From the IMG/VR virus record IMGVR_UViG_3300043446_005561, positions 1-22,214 of that record: a DNA stretch of 22,214 nucleotides; one strand, given 5' to 3'. The translations under genes were made by a program, and so were the position numbers. This DNA comes from a virus. The notes beneath the pieces were generated by a model. It saw only the letters and a list, made by a program, of their open reading frames with translations. It was not told the DNA's origin and made no database searches. Shown one piece after another: positions 17,098 through 22,214 of the stretch; position 1 is the first letter of the stretch; every line of letters starts with the position of its first letter.

Positions 17098-17105
17098 TAT
17101 TTATG
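17098..17105 (-). promoter_or_regulatory. Late-promoter-like octamer CATAAATA before gene 8
   Basis: The minus strand reads CATAAATA, one mismatch from TATAAATA. It contains the TAA stop of the upstream large gene at its positions 3-5. It ends 17 bases before the gene 8 ATG, which would leave a very short leader. Confidence 0.45.
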
Positions 17106-20100
17106 AGGTGTAATTTAAATATTTTAGTGGAACTGATCTATGAATAATAGTTCCAGTAGAAATTCCAGAATAACCATTTGTTGTGTATGAGTTATACGAA
17201 GTTTCTTTAGATCTATATTTCAACATAATTTTACCCCAACTATAATTTCCATAATATCCACTATTACCTAATCCGGTTAGACCATTATATCCAGAAACGC
17301 TCACAGTAACTCTAGCAACATATGTTACCCCCTGCCCAACTACGTTGGTTGTTGCCACAGATACAGAAGCAACTTGATATACTCCATCAATGAAACTTCT
17401 TCCAACCCCTATTACAGAACCAGAAGAATTTAATGCAGTTAACCCCTTTCCAACGTTTGAATCTGATATTACAAAATAGTATCCTGTTTGAATTCCACTT
17501 AATGTAGTAATTCCCGTAATAGAACCATCTCTCAAATATGAATTTTTTGGAATTACAAGATCAAAGACTATTCCTGTTGATGCTATACCAACTGAAGTTG
17601 TTGATATACCACTTATAAATCCAAAATCGCCCTCATAAGTTAAAACGACATTTTGCTCTTTTTGTGTTGATGGTGGTTCTATTAGAACTTCTGGTCTTGA
17701 AGTTTGTGAATATCCAACAACAGATCCAGAAACAACAATAGAAGTCACTATTCCAGAAGTAATATAAGAAATTGCAGATGCGCTTGTAGTTCCAACTCCA
17801 ATTGGATTTTGTATCGATACATTAGGTGGAGTGAGATATCCACGTCCTCCATTTACTATATTGATACTTGAAATCGTACCTGCAGCGGATACAGTAGCAG
17901 TGGCACTCGCAGAAACTTTCGCATCTTGAGAAACAAAAGTTATATTCTTTTGGAAGTTTAATGATACATTATTTTCGTTGATTGGATTGAAGAATGGTCT
18001 TATATTATCAACAAAAACAATTGTCGATCCAACACCAACTGGACTTATTAAATATGCTAAAGGAGTAATTATTGGTTCATATAGGGATCTATTTTTATTT
18101 ACTGGAAGTTCATTAATAATTTTATCTTCAGTTTGTCTACACCAAACTATAGGTCTTCTGAGGGATTCATCTGATGTGTTTCCTGGACCAAAATATGGGT
18201 TAGTTTCAACCGTGTCTAATGATAAAATATCAGTAACATATCTTGCGTCCTCAAGTAAAGAAGGAGATTGTCCAATAAATGAATCATATGTTAATGTTAG
18301 GTCATCACCTATTTTTACTGTTTCTATTATATTTCTGAATATAACATCAACTCCTTCACCACTTCCTTTATAGAATAAAATTTTACACGTATCTTCTGGT
18401 TTTGGAGCTTCAGTAAACCTAATTTTACTTCCACCATTAAAAATGTAGGAATCTCCAGGGATCTGTAGTATGTCATTTATAAAAACTAAAAGATTATATT
18501 GTATATCAATTAGAGATCCTTTCTTTGCATAGATTGAAATTGATTCGCCAAGATATAAAAGTGGGAAGACAACTCTTCTACTATTGAATAAAGTTTCAAT
18601 CTTATCTAAAGGTTGAATTTCTCCAATTGACCAACCAGTAAACTTATCAGTAAATGTTTCTTGTACACTAATTTGAAACTCATTAAATACTGAATTCGAA
18701 ACTGTTGGTATGCCTGATACCCCACTCGTAGGTAATGTTAATATGTCTCCAACTTCATATCCATATCCAAAATTCTTAATTTCAAAGGAAATTACACTGG
18801 ATCCTTGACCAACAACAATATCAATTGTTGCTTGAGTTCCTATTCCAATGGACGGTGATGATACGCTATAAATTAAAGGAATATCGGAATATGATATTGG
18901 ATTATCTATGACAACAATAGGAGGATTACTTGTAGTGTATCCTATTCCTGGATTTGTTATAGCGATACTTACAACGTTACCATTAATTATTGAAGCGATG
19001 CCAATAAATTCAATACTATTTGATTCAACTGAAGAGGTTGTGACACCAACTCTTATAGGTACTGTATTAATTCCACTAAGAGATTGAATATATGACCTAT
19101 AACCAGAACCACTGTTTCCGATACTTATTGCGGAAATAGTCCCTGCTGAAGAAACTATAGCGGTCCCTCCAGCACATACTAATGGTTGATAACCAAAACC
19201 TTCAGTTGATCCTACAGAAACTATTATTCCACCGGATGGGAAATCAGAGGTATTAATATCCGATGCAATCGAAGTTGCAGATCCAACAAAATTAACTGAT
19301 ATTACCCCACCTGATTCTGATAAAGTATAATTGCTATTTAATCCAGGTCCTTGGAAAATGTCATTTATTAATAGTATTGCATTTTCTTGGGAAATATCTT
19401 CAACATTTGATCCATTCTCTTTTAAATCAAATATTTTATTAATACCATCAAAATCCTTTGAAATATCATCGAAAACGCTATTTTTATAATAAGACTCATT
19501 TGTTCCCTCACTAATTCCAGATCTCATAAAGGTTCTTCCATGGAAAGTAGATCCTGTAGAAATTCCTACCCAATCTCTTTCATCTGGTGGGTTTGTTGTT
19601 GTTCCTAGAGGAATATTCCCATATGGAGCATCTACAAAGTTCAATATATTATCAACAATGTTATAGTTTCCAACTATCTTTGTTACTACAGTTTGATTGG
19701 TATGGTCTTCAACTTCAGTTCCCATCCAAGGGCGCATAACCCTAACAGAATTAGTGCCTCCCACTCCAATATATTCTATTTTCATTATCTCATTATTAAT
19801 TTTAATCAAATCACCTATGAAGAAGTTAGAAACATTATCCAAATATAATACATCATCTTCTATTAGGAAATCTGAAGATAATTTTGTCGTAGATGATGTT
19901 GATACTAACGGAGACTGTATTACATTATCGATAGAAATTAAAGCTTTTGAATTTTGTTTGATGGATGTAAATAAATGACTAGATCCAATTCCCACAGAAG
20001 TAATATTTAATGCCTTTGGTATTTCCTTCAAGGCGTCTTCGGCGTTCCTTGCTAATTTTATTGTATTTTCATCTATTTTTATTACATATACCTCTGATGG

Positions 20101-22214
20101 TAATTTATTTGTTGTTCCAATTCCAACACCAAAATAAGTACTTGCGATACCAATAGGTGAAGATTGTCCAAAAACATCTCCTGGAGTATATGTAACCTTT
20201 TCTCCTGTCGTTAAGAAATGATTAGTTATTTTAATTGTACTTGATGCGATACTTACGATATTTGAATCTGATGCATTAATATACTTTCTAAAAATCGGAT
20301 ATCCTTTATGCTTAAGCTCAAAAGAACGCCTTAAATCTCTTTCAGTTCCATAATATACCCCATAATCTGAGGTAAACGTATTGTTATTATATTCTGTAAT
20401 TATATTAGTTGGATCATAATGACTAAGGCTATTAAAATAAACTTTTACTTTAAGATCTACTCCCGCAATTGGGGTGAATAATAATTTAGTAGAAGATGTA
20501 GATCTTGCTGCTCCAACTGTCCCTAACCCGGAATAAGTAGTTAGATTTCCAAATTCTGTGAGATAAACTTGATTGCTATTGTTTAGAACAATTAATTCTG
20601 ATAATTGATGCCTATTGTTTGTTACATCAGAAACTTGTACTATAAAGTAACCGCCACCATATGGATTTGGATACTCACTAATTATATTAGGATAAGGTGT
20701 TGAAGTTGATGCAATTGAAGTAGATTTCGCTTCAAATTTTGCATACTTCATATCAAAAGTTCCTATCCCAGATGCAAATGTGTTTGCAATTGAAATTTGA
20801 ATGGTGCTAACTGATGCGGCAATTCCAACATTCGGAGTAAAATCAATGTTTAAATTTGTATCCGTTAAATATGCATAATATGTACCAAAACCAGAAGATG
20901 AGGATGAAGATGTTGATTGAGTATCTAATTGTCCATAAGTAAGTAATTCAACGTTTGATCCATCATGAATTACATTAATCTCATCAAATTCATATTCACC
21001 ATTATTAGCAGCAATTTCTACCAAAACTTTAACAGAAGTGTATGTACTTCCTACCCCAACTATGGTAGTAGATCCTGAAGATACAAAACTTGTGTTTGTG
21101 TTTATTTCAACTATTCCACCTATAGAAGTACTACCTATTCCTGCAAAATTATCCTTTAAATTATAAGATAAGGTGGATATCTCATAGTCATTTACCTTAT
21201 ATTTTACTGGATAGAATAGTATAACTCCCTCAGTATCTTCAACTCTAAAATCAAAAGAACCTAAGTCATTAATACTTTCTACTCTTCCATATTGATTCAA
21301 ATATCCAATACTATTATCATGCAATAAAGTCAAAATCATCATCTGTCTTTGACTTGTATAACGTCTATCTTTTACATAGGTAATGTATTTTTGCGCCCTA
21401 GCATCTGTAAGAGGGAATCTATGAACGACAGAATATCTCTCTGCTCTTGGATTGCTATTAAAGAAACTACTTATATCATCTATAGATAATACTCTATTTC
21501 CAATAGATTCAAAATAATCTGTTATTATTCTACTTGAGAAAGTTATTTCATCTGAAATAACTCTTGAACCAATTATTAAAGCATTTTCTGAGGCTAAATC
21601 AAAATCATATACACAATTTAAACTTGCAAATCCATCAATATCAACAATCACATCGACCAATGAGGTAACATCTGTTCCAATTCCACAATATTGAGTAGAT
21701 TCTAATTGATAATCGCTAAACTTTCTAAATCCTGCAGTATGATTTAATGAAGATACTGCATTTTCCCAAGTATCATAAGGAACTTTTGATTTTAGTGAAT
21801 ATGAGAAGTTTTGGTAATAGAAATTATCTTGCAATCTTTGGAAGATGTTATTTAAAATACCAGTTTCTGATGCCCACCCTCTTTCTACTTTTGAATATGA
21901 ATTCAAATTAATAAATGAATCAAAATTAAGAGAGGAGAAAATTAATCCTTGAGTCTTTGACGATAGACCTTCGAGAATCTGACCATCTGTTAAAATTTGT
22001 TTTGAAGATATTGTTAGATATTTAATATTTTCATTCCAATCCTGAACAAATCCAATTGGGAGATTTTCTCCACTATACTTAATTTGTTCATTTTTAAAGA
22101 AATTATTTGGTTTTGTTATAGATTTAAATATTGGAAAATATTTTTCGGGAATTACTCTTCCAGAAGAATTTTCTGGGTCATAATTTCCAGGAACTTCTCC
22201 TTGTTTTAAAAATT
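17101..22214 (-). CDS. Large baseplate/virion structural protein in the gene 7 position, 5' end outside the window
   Basis: The frame is open from the right edge to TAA at 17103-17101: 1703 visible residues with no ATG or GTG in the first 102. The TTG at 21906 is internal, because coherent protein (YFPIFKSITKPNNFFKNEQI, SGENLPIGFVQDWNENIKYL) runs straight through it. Around visible residues 120-165, LQDNFYYQNFSYSLKSKVP...W...HTAGFRKF resembles a motif I recall in large structural proteins of marine T4-like phages. The rest is beta-rich, with repeated SVGIAST/IGVGST-type segments and five Gly-Tyr turn copies (NSGSGY, NPGIGY, NFGYGY, NGGRGY, SVVGY). Near 770-840 is a cassette shared with gp15 (LIKINNEIMKI...RPWMGTEVEDH). 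By order it replaces T4 gp7 (1032 residues), but I see no clear gp7 sequence match. Confidence 0.88.
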   Translation of the reverse strand, partial: FLKQGEVPGNYDPENSSGRVIPEKYFPIFKSITKPNNFFKNEQIKYSGENLPIGFVQDWNENIKYLTISSKQILTDGQILEGLSSKTQGLIFSSLNFDSFINLNSYSKVERGWASETGILNNIFQRLQDNFYYQNFSYSLKSKVPYDTWENAVSSLNHTAGFRKFSDYQLESTQYCGIGTDVTSLVDVIVDIDGFASLNCVYDFDLASENALIIGSRVISDEITFSSRIITDYFESIGNRVLSIDDISSFFNSNPRAERYSVVHRFPLTDARAQKYITYVKDRRYTSQRQMMILTLLHDNSIGYLNQYGRVESINDLGSFDFRVEDTEGVILFYPVKYKVNDYEISTLSYNLKDNFAGIGSTSIGGIVEINTNTSFVSSGSTTIVGVGSTYTSVKVLVEIAANNGEYEFDEINVIHDGSNVELLTYGQLDTQSTSSSSSSGFGTYYAYLTDTNLNIDFTPNVGIAASVSTIQISIANTFASGIGTFDMKYAKFEAKSTSIASTSTPYPNIISEYPNPYGGGYFIVQVSDVTNNRHQLSELIVLNNSNQVYLTEFGNLTTYSGLGTVGAARSTSSTKLLFTPIAGVDLKVKVYFNSLSHYDPTNIITEYNNNTFTSDYGVYYGTERDLRRSFELKHKGYPIFRKYINASDSNIVSIASSTIKITNHFLTTGEKVTYTPGDVFGQSSPIGIASTYFGVGIGTTNKLPSEVYVIKIDENTIKLARNAEDALKEIPKALNITSVGIGSSHLFTSIKQNSKALISIDNVIQSPLVSTSSTTKLSSDFLIEDDVLYLDNVSNFFIGDLIKINNEIMKIEYIGVGGTNSVRVMRPWMGTEVEDHTNQTVVTKIVGNYNIVDNILNFVDAPYGNIPLGTTTNPPDERDWVGISTGSTFHGRTFMRSGISEGTNESYYKNSVFDDISKDFDGINKIFDLKENGSNVEDISQENAILLINDIFQGPGLNSNYTLSESGGVISVNFVGSATSIASDINTSDFPSGGIIVSVGSTEGFGYQPLVCAGGTAIVSSAGTISAISIGNSGSGYRSYIQSLSGINTVPIRVGVTTSSVESNSIEFIGIASIINGNVVSIAITNPGIGYTTSNPPIVVIDNPISYSDIPLIYSVSSPSIGIGTQATIDIVVGQGSSVISFEIKNFGYGYEVGDILTLPTSGVSGIPTVSNSVFNEFQISVQETFTDKFTGWSIGEIQPLDKIETLFNSRRVVFPLLYLGESISIYAKKGSLIDIQYNLLVFINDILQIPGDSYIFNGGSKIRFTEAPKPEDTCKILFYKGSGEGVDVIFRNIIETVKIGDDLTLTYDSFIGQSPSLLEDARYVTDILSLDTVETNPYFGPGNTSDESLRRPIVWCRQTEDKIINELPVNKNRSLYEPIITPLAYLISPVGVGSTIVFVDNIRPFFNPINENNVSLNFQKNITFVSQDAKVSASATATVSAAGTISSINIVNGGRGYLTPPNVSIQNPIGVGTTSASAISYITSGIVTSIVVSGSVVGYSQTSRPEVLIEPPSTQKEQNVVLTYEGDFGFISGISTTSVGIASTGIVFDLVIPKNSYLRDGSITGITTLSGIQTGYYFVISDSNVGKGLTALNSSGSVIGVGRSFIDGVYQVASVSVATTNVVGQGVTYVARVTVSVSGYNGLTGLGNSGYYGNYSWGKIMLKYRSKETSYNSYTTNGYSGISTGTIIHRSVPLKYLNYTS

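Noticed and set aside
17978-18373. 131-codon open frame on the plus strand
   Set aside because: It lies wholly inside the large minus-strand structural gene, has no ribosome site or family resemblance, and looks like a by-product of the Ser/Thr/Gly-rich coding on the other strand.
1-22214. tRNA genes, insertion sequences, attachment sites and host-derived metabolic genes
   Set aside because: Nearly all bases are accounted for by minus-strand virion genes, and no gap is long enough to hold such elements.

Overview
The window is a tightly packed, AT-rich stretch (GC roughly one third by eye) of the virion-assembly region of a T4-like myovirus. All supported genes lie on the minus strand, and non-coding gaps are at most about 40 bases. 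The head-packaging, neck and baseplate proteins resemble those of marine T4-like phages: large beta-rich structural proteins full of Gly, Ser, Thr and Val, a DUF4815-type N-terminus, and small DUF5661/DUF5872/DUF6321-like domains. I place it with cyanobacterial (Prochlorococcus/Synechococcus) T4-like phages or their close relatives infecting SAR11. No photosynthesis or host-derived gene is present to decide the host.

In transcription order (high to low coordinate) the layout is as follows. First comes a very large baseplate-type protein in the position of T4 gene 7, cut by the right edge of the window (17101-22214). Next is baseplate wedge gene 8 (15527-17080), then a giant 2513-residue virion protein (7979-15520) where T4 has genes 9-12 and wac. 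Two tiny overlapping genes follow (7746-7973 and 7580-7759; the second is 59 codons). Then come neck genes 13 and 14, tail-completion/sheath-stabiliser gene 15, small terminase gene 16, a 685-residue multi-domain protein of unknown role (1725-3782), and large terminase gene 17 (56-1708). The start of another gene overlaps the gene 17 stop codon and runs off the left edge.

Together the genes build the baseplate wedge (7-like, 8, the giant protein), close the filled head and join it to the tail (13, 14, 15), and pump DNA into the prohead (16, 17). Four of the ten gene junctions carry the octamer (C/A)ATAAATA, resembling a T4 late promoter, always spanning the stop codon of the upstream gene in the same register. 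These are exactly the junctions with gaps of 20 bases or more.

The most interesting signals are: the domain-array protein that separates the two terminase genes; beta-rich cassettes (a Gly-Tyr turn module and two others) shared between several neighbouring structural genes and inserted into otherwise T4-like cores; a 9-bp Gly-Tyr-Tyr tandem repeat inside the giant protein; and the stop-codon-embedded late-promoter pattern.
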